In this document: positions 1-9,088 of the stretch, one piece after another
Layout: each line of letters starts with the position of its first letter
Position numbering within the stretch: the first letter of the stretch is position 1
Assembly: GCF_002920575.1 (NCBI RefSeq)
Contig: NZ_PQSQ01000054.1
Span: 1 to 53,637, forward strand
Source of the DNA: Streptomyces sp. Ru73
GTDB taxonomy: Bacteria > Actinomycetota > Actinomycetes > Streptomycetales > Streptomycetaceae
Direction: 5' to 3'
DNA length: 53,637 bases
Notes under the pieces: generated by a model
The model's database searches: none
Seen by the model: the letters and a program-made list of their open reading frames with translations, nothing else
Told to the model about the DNA's origin: nothing
Program-made: the position numbers and the translations under genes

Positions 1-1
1 T

Positions 2-2572
2 GCCGGGCACCTCCGCACCACCGGCGCGGACGTGCACTCCCACTTCCAGGGCCTGTCCGCCTTCTACAAGGCGCCGGAGGCGGAAAAGCTCTTCGCCACC
101 ACCAAGCCCGTCAAGGACCGGGCGGATGAGTTCGCCGACGGCCTGGAGACGGTCGCCTCGGCCCTGTCGGCGTACGCGGATGAGATCCGCCCGCTGGTGC
201 CGAAGCTGGCGGCGCTGAAGACCAAGGCGCAGAACTTCATCCGGGACCACAAGGACGATGAGGACGGCGACTACGACGAGGATCTGATCCACGAGCACAA
301 TCAGATCCGCGACGACATCACCGCCACCGTCGCCGCGTTCTGGGCGGCCGAACGCACCTGCCACAACAAGATCACCGCTCTGTGGCACGGCACCCAGATG
401 GTGGCCGGGGACGGTTCGGACAAGCAGAACCAGTACGGCTTCAACGCCGCGGACATGAAGAACGCCAAGCTGCCCTGGGGCGATCCGGTGGAGGAGAAGC
501 ACCACTGGTACGAGGTGGGCCACTGGGTGAAGTCCTTCGTGTGGGACGGTCTGATCGTCGACGGCATCTGGGGCACCATCAAGGGCCTGGGCACCCTCGT
601 CGGCTTCGGCGGCTGGGACGCCATGGGCCAGGCCTGGAAGGGCCTCGCCCAACTGGCGACGGGTCTTGCGATCTCCTCCATTCCGGGTGTGGGCACCGCC
701 TTCTGGGCCCTCCCCGACGACAAGATGCCGAGCTGGCTCCGCGACTCGCGCACCGCGATGAAGGAGACCGGCAAGGCGCTGGTGGCCTGGGACGAGTGGG
801 GCAAGAACCCCGGCCGCGCGGCCGGCGCGGTCACCTTCAACGTCCTGACCACGGTCTTCACCGGCGGCGCGGGCGGTGCTGCGGCCGGTGCGGGCAAGGC
901 CGGCGCGGTGGCCAAGGCCCTCTCGGTCGCCGGCAAGGCCGGCAAGGTCATCGACCCGATGACGTATGTCGCCAAGGGCGCCGGCGCGGGTCTCTCCAAG
1001 GTCGGCGACATCGCCAAGAGCATCAAGGGCATCGGCAAGATCGACGTTCCGGCGCTGCCCGCCGACGCGATCAAGCTTCCCGAGGGTGCGTTGAAGCTGC
1101 CCGACGGCACCGTGCACCTTCCCGAGGGCGCGGCGGTCCCGGAGGGGGCGACCAGGCTGCCCGACGGCAACGTCAAGCTGCCCGACGACGTCCCGGCGCT
1201 GCCCGAGAACGCCACCAAGCTGCCCACCGGCACGGGCGAGCCGGCCCGGTACTTCGACGGCGACGGCAACCTGCTGGACGAGCACGGCAACGTCCTGGAC
1301 AGCATCGACAACGCACCCAAGGAGGGCTCCCCGCACGCCGGGCCGCCCGCGGGCTCGGATCTGCCGCGGGTGGACGCCGACAGCCCGGCCAAGGTCCCGG
1401 CGATGGCCGGCGCCGGCGCGCACGCCGCCGACGACGCCGCCCACATCCGCCTGGGCGGCAGCTTCGACACCCAGCTCGGCGACGCCGGACGCCTCGGCGA
1501 CGACGCCACCACCCCGGCGGGCCACGTCGGCGACACCCCGGGCGGCCACGCCCCCGGCCACCTCGGCGACACCCCGGGCAACGGCCTCCCCGGCCGGATC
1601 GGTGACACGCCCGGCGGCACGGCCGACCACCTCCCCGGCGGCACCGCGCACGACCTGGGCCACGGCCCGTCGGCCGGCCATGAACCGCCCACCGGCGGCG
1701 GCCACCCGGGCGGTCACGGCGACGGGCCCGGCGGCCACAACGACGGCCCCGGCGGCCACAACGATGGCCCCGGCACGGGCGGCGGCCACGAGGGTCCGGC
1801 CTCCGGCGGTCACGGCGAGGGTCCGGGCGCGGGCGGCCACGAGGGCGCTCCCGGTGGTCACGAGGGCTCCGGCGGGGGGAACGGACCCGGCGACGGACCG
1901 GGCGGCAGCCATGATCCGTCCGGCGACGGCGACCGGTTCAGCGAGGGCGACCGTACTGCCACCGGGCCGACCGGGCCGATGAGCCCCGACCAGGAGGCGG
2001 CGGTCACGGCGGGGCTCGACCGTGCGAAAATGGCTCCGCAGGATCAGCAGCGGCTCCTCACGCAGTTGCGCAAGGGCGACTACGGGGCGCAGGTCGCCGA
2101 GTACATCGCCCGAGGAGACTTCGACGGTATGCCCGGCTATGGCGAACTGCTCAGCCAGTGCAAGCAGAAGGGCATGCTGCCCGCTGTCCACCAGGCCATG
2201 GAATTCGCCGCCGACCTCAAATCCCGTGGAGTGGACGACCTGGCCTTCGAGTACAAGAACAAGGGGCAGGGCCTGGACCTCGACGTCCTGGTCAAGTCCG
2301 GGGACGACATCAAGTACGGGTGCCAGCTCAAGGACGTCGGGCAGGAACACAGCATCGGTTCCGCGGCTCGCAAGATCGCGGACAAGCAGTTGGCCGGTCA
2401 GATTTCGGGCCCCAAGGTCGCCATTCTCGACGTCCACGACACGCGGGCCGCTCTCACGGAAGCCACCATCAAGGACGTGGAGCATTACGCGAAGAAGACC
2501 GGAGCGACGTTCGAGCTCCGCTTCAAGGACGGCTCCGTCACCATTCCGGCCAACGGCCAAGTCTATCCGTAA
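2..2572 (+). CDS. WXG-like polymorphic toxin with C-terminal nuclease-like domain (5' end missing)
   Basis: This is a large secreted-toxin type protein, cut by the left edge of the window. The frame is open to base 2, and the residues before the GTG at 32 continue the helical N-terminal domain, so the true start lies outside. Numbering from that GTG, about 1-120 is a helical WXG/ESX-like segment, 160-330 has hydrophobic Ala/Gly-rich helices, 345-410 is a run of degenerate LPxG-A/T-xxLPDG repeats, and 500-645 is a Gly/His/Pro-rich hinge with GGHNDGPG units. A compact domain follows from about 650 to 846. It contains E740, D749/D751 and Q765-x-K767, which fits a PD-(D/E)XK-like nuclease (inference). 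The next gene starts 9 bases after the stop, as expected for an immunity gene. The likely role is interbacterial competition through a type VII-like or related export route. The toxic activity itself is not proven. Confidence 0.8.
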   Translation, partial: AGHLRTTGADVHSHFQGLSAFYKAPEAEKLFATTKPVKDRADEFADGLETVASALSAYADEIRPLVPKLAALKTKAQNFIRDHKDDEDGDYDEDLIHEHNQIRDDITATVAAFWAAERTCHNKITALWHGTQMVAGDGSDKQNQYGFNAADMKNAKLPWGDPVEEKHHWYEVGHWVKSFVWDGLIVDGIWGTIKGLGTLVGFGGWDAMGQAWKGLAQLATGLAISSIPGVGTAFWALPDDKMPSWLRDSRTAMKETGKALVAWDEWGKNPGRAAGAVTFNVLTTVFTGGAGGAAAGAGKAGAVAKALSVAGKAGKVIDPMTYVAKGAGAGLSKVGDIAKSIKGIGKIDVPALPADAIKLPEGALKLPDGTVHLPEGAAVPEGATRLPDGNVKLPDDVPALPENATKLPTGTGEPARYFDGDGNLLDEHGNVLDSIDNAPKEGSPHAGPPAGSDLPRVDADSPAKVPAMAGAGAHAADDAAHIRLGGSFDTQLGDAGRLGDDATTPAGHVGDTPGGHAPGHLGDTPGNGLPGRIGDTPGGTADHLPGGTAHDLGHGPSAGHEPPTGGGHPGGHGDGPGGHNDGPGGHNDGPGTGGGHEGPASGGHGEGPGAGGHEGAPGGHEGSGGGNGPGDGPGGSHDPSGDGDRFSEGDRTATGPTGPMSPDQEAAVTAGLDRAKMAPQDQQRLLTQLRKGDYGAQVAEYIARGDFDGMPGYGELLSQCKQKGMLPAVHQAMEFAADLKSRGVDDLAFEYKNKGQGLDLDVLVKSGDDIKYGCQLKDVGQEHSIGSAARKIADKQLAGQISGPKVAILDVHDTRAALTEATIKDVEHYAKKTGATFELRFKDGSVTIPANGQVYP

Positions 2573-2581
2573 GGAAAATGC

Positions 2582-3223
2582 ATGTCCCTCTTGATGCGCG
2601 CACCCGAGGAATGCGCCTCGTGGGAATGGGAGCTGGACGGCTTCGCGCCGCCCGGTCTGGAGTCCGCGCTGGACACGGCGTCGCGCATGGCGGAGCTGCT
2701 GCGGAGGCACGGCCTGCTGGAGCCGAGCCGGGTGGAATGGCGATGGTTCGTCTACGGAGTCGGCGGTATCGGCGTGACGACGGGGCTTTCCGTCATGGGG
2801 CGGCTCGACCCCGCCGACCTCGCGCAGCGAATCCAGCAGAGCCGGCCCGCCGGTTATCCGGAGGCCCAGGCCGGAGTCCTCACCGTCTCCGGGACGGGGA
2901 CGTGGTTCGACGCCGACGGGGAGGAGCGGCGCGAGCAGGATCTCGTCGTGCTGAGCGTCGATCCCGATGAACGCCATCTCGCGGCCGACGTCGCGGTCTT
3001 CCATGACATCTGGGGCCATTTCGACTTCAAGGGTTTCCCGCATCCGGAAATCCACAAGCGCAATGCGCCGCGCCTCGCGGCAGCGCTTCAGGAACTCGAA
3101 ACGCTGCTCGGTACGGCGGCGGAGCCGGGCGACGCCACGTATTTCGGCCGCGCCGAGGGGTACGGCATCGAAATGCCCGACGTCATCGACGGCCGCGGTC
3201 CCGACCTCACCGACCGCCTTTAA
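2582..3223 (+). CDS. Probable cognate immunity protein
   Basis: This 213-residue soluble protein has no signal peptide or membrane segment. ATG at 2582 follows an AAGGA ribosome site at 2571-2575 that overlaps the toxin stop codon, so the two genes are very probably co-translated. The N-terminal half is rich in Trp and acidic residues (a WEWELDGF segment near residue 14, VEWRWFVYG near 51). The second half contains a HDIWGHFDF segment. I do not recognise the family. The immunity call rests on position (directly downstream of the toxin's C-terminal domain), size and acidic character. Its expected job is to bind and neutralise the C-terminal nuclease-like domain in the producer cell. Confidence 0.65.
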   Translation: MSLLMRAPEECASWEWELDGFAPPGLESALDTASRMAELLRRHGLLEPSRVEWRWFVYGVGGIGVTTGLSVMGRLDPADLAQRIQQSRPAGYPEAQAGVLTVSGTGTWFDADGEERREQDLVVLSVDPDERHLAADVAVFHDIWGHFDFKGFPHPEIHKRNAPRLAAALQELETLLGTAAEPGDATYFGRAEGYGIEMPDVIDGRGPDLTDRL

Positions 3224-3249
3224 GGGCAGCGACGGGCAGACGGTTCCTG

Positions 3250-3664
3250 TTGCGCATCGACATCGATGACCCCGAGGTCGAGGCGGGCTATTTGCTCCTT
3301 TACCGGGGTGAGTCGTTCACCGGTGAGGTCGAGGAGCGGATGGGCGGGGCCGTCGTCAGCCGGGACTCCTACGTGGACGGCGTGCCGCACGGGCTCTGCC
3401 GCGAGTGGTACCGGGACGGCACGCTCCGTTCCGAGGGCACGGCCCGCATGGGCTTCCCCGTCGGGGTGGCGAGGACCCTGGCACCCCGACGGCACGCTCG
3501 CCTCTGAGCACGTGTCCTCCGAAGACGGGCTGACCGTACTGGAAGAGCGCCGGTGGGACGAGCGGGGGCGGCTCACGCGGGCCTGGCGCGCGGCCCGGCC
3601 GACTGGAGAAAGCCGGTCCGCCGGGGAACCCGGGGAGCCGTCAGCGGGCGGTACCGGGGCCTAG
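3250..3664 (+). pseudogene. YwqK-family (MORN-repeat-like) protein, frameshifted
   Basis: The TTG at 3250 opens a frame encoding RIDIDDPEV, a GESFTGEV segment and two repeats of the type REWYRDGTLRSEG. Streptomyces proteins annotated as YwqK-family antitoxins have this pattern. The frame is lost at the CCC run at 3476-3478. Skipping one C restores a perfect third repeat (R-T-WHPDGTLASE) that continues in the +1 frame to the TAG at 3662-3664. A single inserted C therefore explains the break. YwqK-like proteins are immunity partners of LXG-type toxins in Bacillus, so this may be an orphan or second immunity gene behind the toxin pair. The ribosome site is weak and the start uncertain. The TAG overlaps the convergent MFS stop in the palindrome CTAG. 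Confidence 0.7.
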
Positions 3665-5139
3665 CTGCCCGCCGCCGGGAGGGACTTCGGGCCGGGCTCA
3701 CGGACCAGTGCGTACAGGGCCGCGCTCGCGAGCATCAGGGCGCCGTCGAGGTAGATCGCCGGGACCCAGGTGCGGTAGGCGTCGAAGAGGGCGCCGCCGA
3801 GGGCCGGGCTGACGACCGCACCGATCTCGCTGACGAGGTTGAAGAGCCCGAACGCCGAGCCACGTTCGGCCGGGTCGACCACGTCGTTCAGCAGCGCGTG
3901 CACCATCGGCTGGAGCGCGTTGAAGACCAGGCTGGTGACGAAGAGCAGGACCGACATCAGGACCAGTGACGGCTTGCCGACCGCGTGCAGGTAGCCACCG
4001 AACACCACGACCAGCAGGCCCTGGACGAGCACGAAGGCCACCACCATGGGGCGGCGGCCCCAGCCGCGCCGCTTCGCGAGGTCGGAGAGCAGCCCGCCGG
4101 CCGGGAAGCCCAGGATGCCGGCGCCCGCGTTGAACGTCGCCACCAGCGCCGCCTTGGCGAAGGAACTGGTCGCCGCGTCGGCGACGATCGACACCGACCA
4201 GAAGCTGAAGAACCACAGGTTCCACATCACCGCGATGAACGCGCAGCACAGCAGCAGCACGTTGCGGTTGCGGGCGACCGCCCCCATCCGCGTACCGCGC
4301 CGCGCGAAGACCGCGCCGATGAGGACGAACGCGAGCACGCACTCGGCGACCGCCACGCCCCACGCGGGCATCCCGAGCCCGTCGGCGATCAGGTAGACGG
4401 CCAGCACGGCGGCGCACAGCACCACCGAGATGCCGAGCAGCCGCAGGGCCGGCGCGCCGGCCTTCAGCGGGCCGCCGAGCCGCCGCAGGTAGCCGGTCAT
4501 GGCCAGCCCGAAGACCAGCGTCGCGGCGCCCAGCACAAGGAACGGCATCCGCCACGCGCCCGCCGTCCCGAAGGCGCCGGCGCCCCGGTCGATCAGGTAC
4601 GGGGCGCCGAGCGTGGCCACCGTCAGGCCGAGCGCCAGCCCGGTGATGGCCACGCCCATGCCGAGGCCCGCCTTCTCCGGCGGCGAGTACCGGGCGATCA
4701 GCGTCCGGTCGTTGGAGTAGAAGACGCCCTCGCCGAGCCCGGTGAGCACCCGCAGGACGACGAAGGCGAGCAGCCCGCCGACGAACCCGCTGGCCAGGGT
4801 GGTGACGCCCGCCCAGAGCAGGGAGATCACGATCATCGACCGGTGGCCGAAGCGGTCGCCCAGGTAGCCGCCGGGGAACTGGGTGAGCATGTACCCGGCG
4901 AAGAAGAGGCTGCCGATGAGGCCGCCGAGGGCGTGCGGATGGGCGGCGGAGCCGAGCATTCCGTGGTCGTTCTCGATGAGCCAGGTGACGACGGGCCCGG
5001 TGATCGACCGGTCGGCGTACGAGAAGAGCCAGCCGCCGAGCAGCATGAGCCACAGGGTGTGGTGCGGCTGCCACCGGCCGCGCCCGCCCGGTGGTGCGGC
5101 GGCGGACCGGGCGGCCGGGGCCGGGGAGGAGCGCGTCAT
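3661..5139 (-). CDS. MFS transporter (anion:cation symporter-like)
   Basis: This is a 492-residue integral membrane protein with about 12 hydrophobic segments and a long central loop, the usual length for the superfamily. The loop between the second and third helices reads GGYLGDRFGHRS, a good match to the MFS signature G-x-L-x-D-R-x-G-R/H-R. The fourth-helix region has R-V-L-x-G-L-G-E-G, seen in ACS-type (phthalate/glucarate-like) members. ATG at 5139 is chosen because AAGGGA lies seven bases upstream; the open frame extends further but lacks a better start. The substrate cannot be read from the sequence. It is divergent from hemY with a 146-base spacer and converges on the YwqK-like gene, sharing the CTAG stop. 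Confidence 0.85.
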   Translation of the reverse strand: MTRSSPAPAARSAAAPPGGRGRWQPHHTLWLMLLGGWLFSYADRSITGPVVTWLIENDHGMLGSAAHPHALGGLIGSLFFAGYMLTQFPGGYLGDRFGHRSMIVISLLWAGVTTLASGFVGGLLAFVVLRVLTGLGEGVFYSNDRTLIARYSPPEKAGLGMGVAITGLALGLTVATLGAPYLIDRGAGAFGTAGAWRMPFLVLGAATLVFGLAMTGYLRRLGGPLKAGAPALRLLGISVVLCAAVLAVYLIADGLGMPAWGVAVAECVLAFVLIGAVFARRGTRMGAVARNRNVLLLCCAFIAVMWNLWFFSFWSVSIVADAATSSFAKAALVATFNAGAGILGFPAGGLLSDLAKRRGWGRRPMVVAFVLVQGLLVVVFGGYLHAVGKPSLVLMSVLLFVTSLVFNALQPMVHALLNDVVDPAERGSAFGLFNLVSEIGAVVSPALGGALFDAYRTWVPAIYLDGALMLASAALYALVREPGPKSLPAAGS

Positions 5140-5285
5140 CGGTGATCCCTTCTCGGCCTGTACGGCAGGGGCATGACAGCTTGCACCGTGAACGGCCCCG
5201 CCGCCAGAGGCCGGACCGAACGGGGCCCCGCGACCGCCGGTGAGGTGCCGTCGGGGAGCCGTCCGGGCTCTGAGAGAGTGGGGGC

Positions 5286-6761
5286 ATGAGCACTGCGCAT
5301 ACCGGTACGGGCCAGGCGCCCGGTCGTACGGGCCACGCGCCCGGTCACGTCGTCGTGATCGGCGGCGGCATCTCGGGTCTCGCCGCCGCGCACCGCGCAC
5401 TCGACGGCGGCGCGCGGGTGACCGTACTGGAGTCGTCCGGGCGGCTCGGCGGCAAGCTGCTGGCCGGCGCGGTGGCAGGCGTACCGGTCGACTTCGGCGC
5501 CGAGTCCATGCTGGCCAGGCGGCCGGAGGCGGTCGAGCTCGCGCGCGCCGTCGGCCTCGGCGACCGGCTGCAGCCGCCGACCACGGCGACCGCTTCCCTC
5601 TGGACCCGCGGCGCCCTCCGCCCGATGCCCAAGGGGCACGTCATGGGCGTTCCCGGGGACGCGGCGCCGCTCGCCGCCTCAGGCGTGCTCTCCGAGGCCG
5701 GCCTCGCGCGCATCGAGGAGGACGCCGCGCTGCCCCGTACGGAGGTCGGCGAGGACGTCGCGGTCGGGCAGTACGTGGCCGAGCGGCTGGGCCGCGAGGT
5801 CGTCGACCGGCTCGTCGAACCGCTGCTGGGCGGCGTGTACGCGGGCGACGCGTACCGCATCTCCATGAAGGCCGCCGTTCCGCAGCTCTTCGAGGCCGCG
5901 CGGAACCACCGCTCCCTCACGGAGGGCGTACGGGCCATCCAGGCGCGCACGGCCGCCACCGTGCACCAGACCGGGCCCGCCGCCTCGGGGCCGGTCTTCA
6001 TGGGCATCGACGGGGGCATCGGGACGCTGCCGGGCGCGGTCGCCGACGCGGTACGCGCCAAGGGCGGCGAGATCCTGCTGCACACGGCCGCGGAGGAACT
6101 GCGGCGGACCGGCGAGGGCTGGGAGGTCCGCACCGGGGACCGGGCCCTGGCGGCCGACGCGGTCGTCCTCGCCTGCCCCGCGCCCGCCGCTGCCCGGCTC
6201 CTCCGCCCGGAGAGCCCCGCGGCCGCGACGGAGCTGGACGCCGTCGAGTACGCCTCCATGGCCCTGGTCACCATGGCCTTCCGCCGCGCCGACGTCGCCG
6301 ACCGGCTCACCGGCAGCGGCTTCCTCGTGCCGCCGGTCGACGGCCACCGGATCAAGGCGGCCACGTTCGCGAGCAACAAGTGGGGCTGGATCGGCGCCGC
6401 CGACCCGGACCTCTTCGTGCTGCGCACCTCCCTCGGCCGCTACGGGGACACCGCCGACCTGGCCCGCGAGGACGCCGAGCTGGTGGAGCTGTCGCTGGCC
6501 GACCTGCGCGAGGCGGTCGGGCTGCCCGCAGCGCCCGTGGCCGCGCACGTCACCCGGTGGGACGGCGGCCTGCCGCAGTACCCCGTCTGCCACCTGGCCC
6601 GCGTGGTGCGCGTCCAGGAGGCCGTGGACCGGCTCCCCGGCCTCCGGGTGTGCGGCGCGCTCTACGAGGGCGTGGGCATCCCGGCCTGCGTCGCGAGCGC
6701 CCGGAAGGCCGCCGACGCCGTACTGGCCACCCTGACGCCGGACATTCCGGCGAGCGAGTGA
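5286..6761 (+). CDS. hemY: Coproporphyrinogen III oxidase (HemY/CgoX type)
   Basis: This FAD-dependent oxidase of 491 residues belongs to the coproporphyrin-dependent heme pathway, where it converts coproporphyrinogen III to coproporphyrin III with oxygen. The dinucleotide-binding motif VVVIGGGISGLAAA is at about residues 20-33, followed by VLESSGRLGGK and DFGAESM. The C-terminal LRVCGALYEGVGIPACV segment is the usual second FAD-contact region. Length is normal for actinobacterial HemY. The first 18 residues are a Thr/Gly/His-rich extension. hemQ follows after two bases, so the two are one operon. The intervening ferrochelatase of the pathway is not in this window. Confidence 0.92.
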   Translation: MSTAHTGTGQAPGRTGHAPGHVVVIGGGISGLAAAHRALDGGARVTVLESSGRLGGKLLAGAVAGVPVDFGAESMLARRPEAVELARAVGLGDRLQPPTTATASLWTRGALRPMPKGHVMGVPGDAAPLAASGVLSEAGLARIEEDAALPRTEVGEDVAVGQYVAERLGREVVDRLVEPLLGGVYAGDAYRISMKAAVPQLFEAARNHRSLTEGVRAIQARTAATVHQTGPAASGPVFMGIDGGIGTLPGAVADAVRAKGGEILLHTAAEELRRTGEGWEVRTGDRALAADAVVLACPAPAAARLLRPESPAAATELDAVEYASMALVTMAFRRADVADRLTGSGFLVPPVDGHRIKAATFASNKWGWIGAADPDLFVLRTSLGRYGDTADLAREDAELVELSLADLREAVGLPAAPVAAHVTRWDGGLPQYPVCHLARVVRVQEAVDRLPGLRVCGALYEGVGIPACVASARKAADAVLATLTPDIPASE

Positions 6762-6772
6762 GAATGGACGAC

Positions 6773-7504
6773 ATGACTGACGCCACGCCCGGGCCCGCGC
6801 CCGAGAAGACCCCGAACGCCGGCAAGAAGGCGAAGGACCTCAACGAGGTCATCCGCTACACCCTCTGGTCGGTCTTCAAGCTCCGTGCCGCCCTCCCGGA
6901 GGACCGCAGCGGCTACGCCGAGGAGGTCGACGAGCTGTTCGAGCAGCTCGCCGCCAAGGACGTCGTGGTCCGCGGCACGTACGACGTGTCCGGCCTGCGC
7001 GCCGACGCCGACGTCATGATCTGGTGGCACTCGGAGAGCTCGGACGCGCTGCAGGAGGCGTACAACCTCTTCCGCCGCACGAAGCTCGGCCGCGCCCTGG
7101 AGCCGGTCTGGTCGAACATGGCGCTGCACCGCCCCGCCGAGTTCAACAAGTCGCACATCCCGGCCTTCCTCGCCGATGAGCAGCCGCGCAACTACGTCAG
7201 CGTGTACCCCTTCGTACGCTCGTACGACTGGTACCTGCTCCCCGACGAGGACCGCCGCCGGATGCTCGCGGACCACGGCAAGATGGCCCGCGGCTTCCCG
7301 GACGTGCGCGCCAACACCGTGCCGTCCTTCTCGCTCGGCGACTACGAGTGGATCCTCGCCTTCGAGGCCGACGAGCTGTACCGCATCGTCGACCTCATGC
7401 GCCACCTGCGCGGCTCCGAGGCGCGGCTGCACGTCCGCGAGGAGGTCCCGTTCTACACCGGCCGCCGCAAGCCGGTCACGGAGCTGGTGGCCGGCCTGGC
7501 CTGA
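6773..7504 (+). CDS. hemQ: Coproheme decarboxylase (heme synthase) HemQ
   Basis: This 243-residue protein of the chlorite dismutase-like family catalyses peroxide-dependent decarboxylation of coproheme to heme b, the last step of the coproporphyrin-dependent pathway. The actinobacterial catalytic tyrosine is in the YDWYLL segment (about residue 154). The proximal heme-ligand histidine is in LADHGKMARG (about 168). The conserved NLFRRTKLGR and YPFVRSY stretches are present. Two in-frame ATGs exist, at 6764 and 6773; 6773 gives the more usual MTDA start, but the choice is uncertain because neither has a strong ribosome site. It is coupled to hemY, two to eleven bases downstream of that stop. 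Confidence 0.93.
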   Translation: MTDATPGPAPEKTPNAGKKAKDLNEVIRYTLWSVFKLRAALPEDRSGYAEEVDELFEQLAAKDVVVRGTYDVSGLRADADVMIWWHSESSDALQEAYNLFRRTKLGRALEPVWSNMALHRPAEFNKSHIPAFLADEQPRNYVSVYPFVRSYDWYLLPDEDRRRMLADHGKMARGFPDVRANTVPSFSLGDYEWILAFEADELYRIVDLMRHLRGSEARLHVREEVPFYTGRRKPVTELVAGLA

Positions 7505-7537
7505 CCGGCCGCACGGCCTTCAGGGACGGCTCGGGGC

Positions 7538-9088
7538 TCACTTCTCACCGGGCTCGGGCTCCGCGTGCGGCTTGCAGACCGCGTCGCGCGCCGGGACCCG
7601 CCCGGTGAGCAGGTAGTCCTCGGTGTACTTGTTCACGCAGTCGTTCTCGCTGAACGCGATGCCGTGCGTGCCCGCGTCCCGCTCGGTGACCAGCCGGGAC
7701 CCCGCCAGCCTGCGGTGCAGCTCCAGCGCGCCCGAGTACGGCGTGGCGCCGTCCCGCTCCGCCGCCAGCAGCAGGACCGGAGGCAGCACGCCGGGGGCCG
7801 TACGGACGTCCAGCGGGCGCCCGCCGGCCTCGGTGGCCGACCGCGGCCAGAAGGCGCACGGCAGGTTCATCCACGCGTTGTCCCACGTCTCGAACGGCGC
7901 GACCTGCGCCACCAGGGTGTTGTCGCGGTCCCAGGTGGGCCAGTCGCGCGGCCAGGCCGCGTCGTTGCACTCCACGGCCGTGTAGACCGCGTCGCCGTTC
8001 TCGTCCGACACCGCGTCCGCCGGGTCCGGCGCCGCCTGCGCGATCAGCGGCTTCGGGTCGCCCTTGAGGTACTTCGACAGCGCGGCCGCCCGGATCGGCC
8101 AGTAGTGGTCGCTGTAGCCCGCCGTCAGGAACGCCGACTGGAGCTGCGCAGGGCCGACCTTGCCGCCCGCCGGCTTGCGGCGCAGCTGCGCGGCCGCCCG
8201 GTAGTACGACCGGCCGACCGCTTCCGCCGTCGTGCCGAGGCGGTAGGTCTTGTGATGCTTGGCGACCCAGGTGCGCCAGTCCTTCCAGCGGCCCTCGAAG
8301 GCGATGTTCTGCTCGAGGTTGCTGCGGTACCAGATCTTGTCCGGGTCCGGGTTCACCACGCTGTCGAAGACCATGCGGCGCACGTGCCCCGGGAAGAGCG
8401 TCGCGTACACGGCCCCCAGGTACGTGCCGTACGACGCGCCCATGAAGGTCAGCTTCTTCTCGCCCAGCGCGGCCCGCAGCATCTCCAGGTCACGCGCGTT
8501 GTTCAGCGTGTTGTAGTACTTCAGCGCCGTACCGGCACGGCGCGCGCAGCCCTCCGCGTACGCACGCGCCTCCTTGATCTTCCGCTGCTTGAAGCGCTCC
8601 GAGGGGTGCACCGGGCTGTCCGAGGGCGCCTCGGAGGCATGCTTCGGGTCCTTGCACGAGAGGGGCGCCGACCGGCCCACCCCGCGCGGCGCGTAGCCCA
8701 CGAAGTCGTACGCCCTGGCCGTGCGGCGCCACTCGGGCAGCTCGGCGTACATGGGGAAGGGCATCGCGGAGCCACCGGGGCCGCCGGGGTTGTACAGGAG
8801 CGCACCCTGCCGCTCCTTCGGGGGGCCACTGGCGCGCCGCCTGCTGACGGTGAGGTCGATCTTCTTGCCCTCGGGGTGCGCGTAGTCCAGCGGCACGCGG
8901 ACCGTGCCGCACTGCACGCCGGACGGCAGGTGCTCCACGGCGGGGCAGCGGCCCCAGGCGATCTTCGGGGCAGGTGCGGGTGCGTGGGCGGCGGCCGGAG
9001 CGGTCGAGGGGAGCCCGGCCGCCGGGGCGGCTGCCAGGGTGCCCAGGACCAGTGACCCGATGGTGCCGAACAGCGCTACTGCCTTCAC
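7538..9088 (-). CDS. Secreted alpha/beta-hydrolase, tripeptidyl aminopeptidase type
   Basis: This 516-residue exported serine hydrolase resembles Streptomyces Tap/Slp proteases, which remove tripeptides from peptide N termini outside the cell. A Sec signal peptide covers about residues 1-25 (basic start, hydrophobic core, AxA-like end). NPGGPGGS forms the oxyanion region. The nucleophile is Ser219 in GASYG. The C-terminal TAP-like domain supplies the acid (AERDGATP) and the histidine (GTHG near the end). Six or more cysteines fit an extracellular disulfide-bonded protein. The GTG at 9088 is supported by an AAGGGAAGG site just upstream. It converges on hemQ with a 33-base gap. Confidence 0.9.
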   Translation of the reverse strand: MKAVALFGTIGSLVLGTLAAAPAAGLPSTAPAAAHAPAPAPKIAWGRCPAVEHLPSGVQCGTVRVPLDYAHPEGKKIDLTVSRRRASGPPKERQGALLYNPGGPGGSAMPFPMYAELPEWRRTARAYDFVGYAPRGVGRSAPLSCKDPKHASEAPSDSPVHPSERFKQRKIKEARAYAEGCARRAGTALKYYNTLNNARDLEMLRAALGEKKLTFMGASYGTYLGAVYATLFPGHVRRMVFDSVVNPDPDKIWYRSNLEQNIAFEGRWKDWRTWVAKHHKTYRLGTTAEAVGRSYYRAAAQLRRKPAGGKVGPAQLQSAFLTAGYSDHYWPIRAAALSKYLKGDPKPLIAQAAPDPADAVSDENGDAVYTAVECNDAAWPRDWPTWDRDNTLVAQVAPFETWDNAWMNLPCAFWPRSATEAGGRPLDVRTAPGVLPPVLLLAAERDGATPYSGALELHRRLAGSRLVTERDAGTHGIAFSENDCVNKYTEDYLLTGRVPARDAVCKPHAEPEPGEK

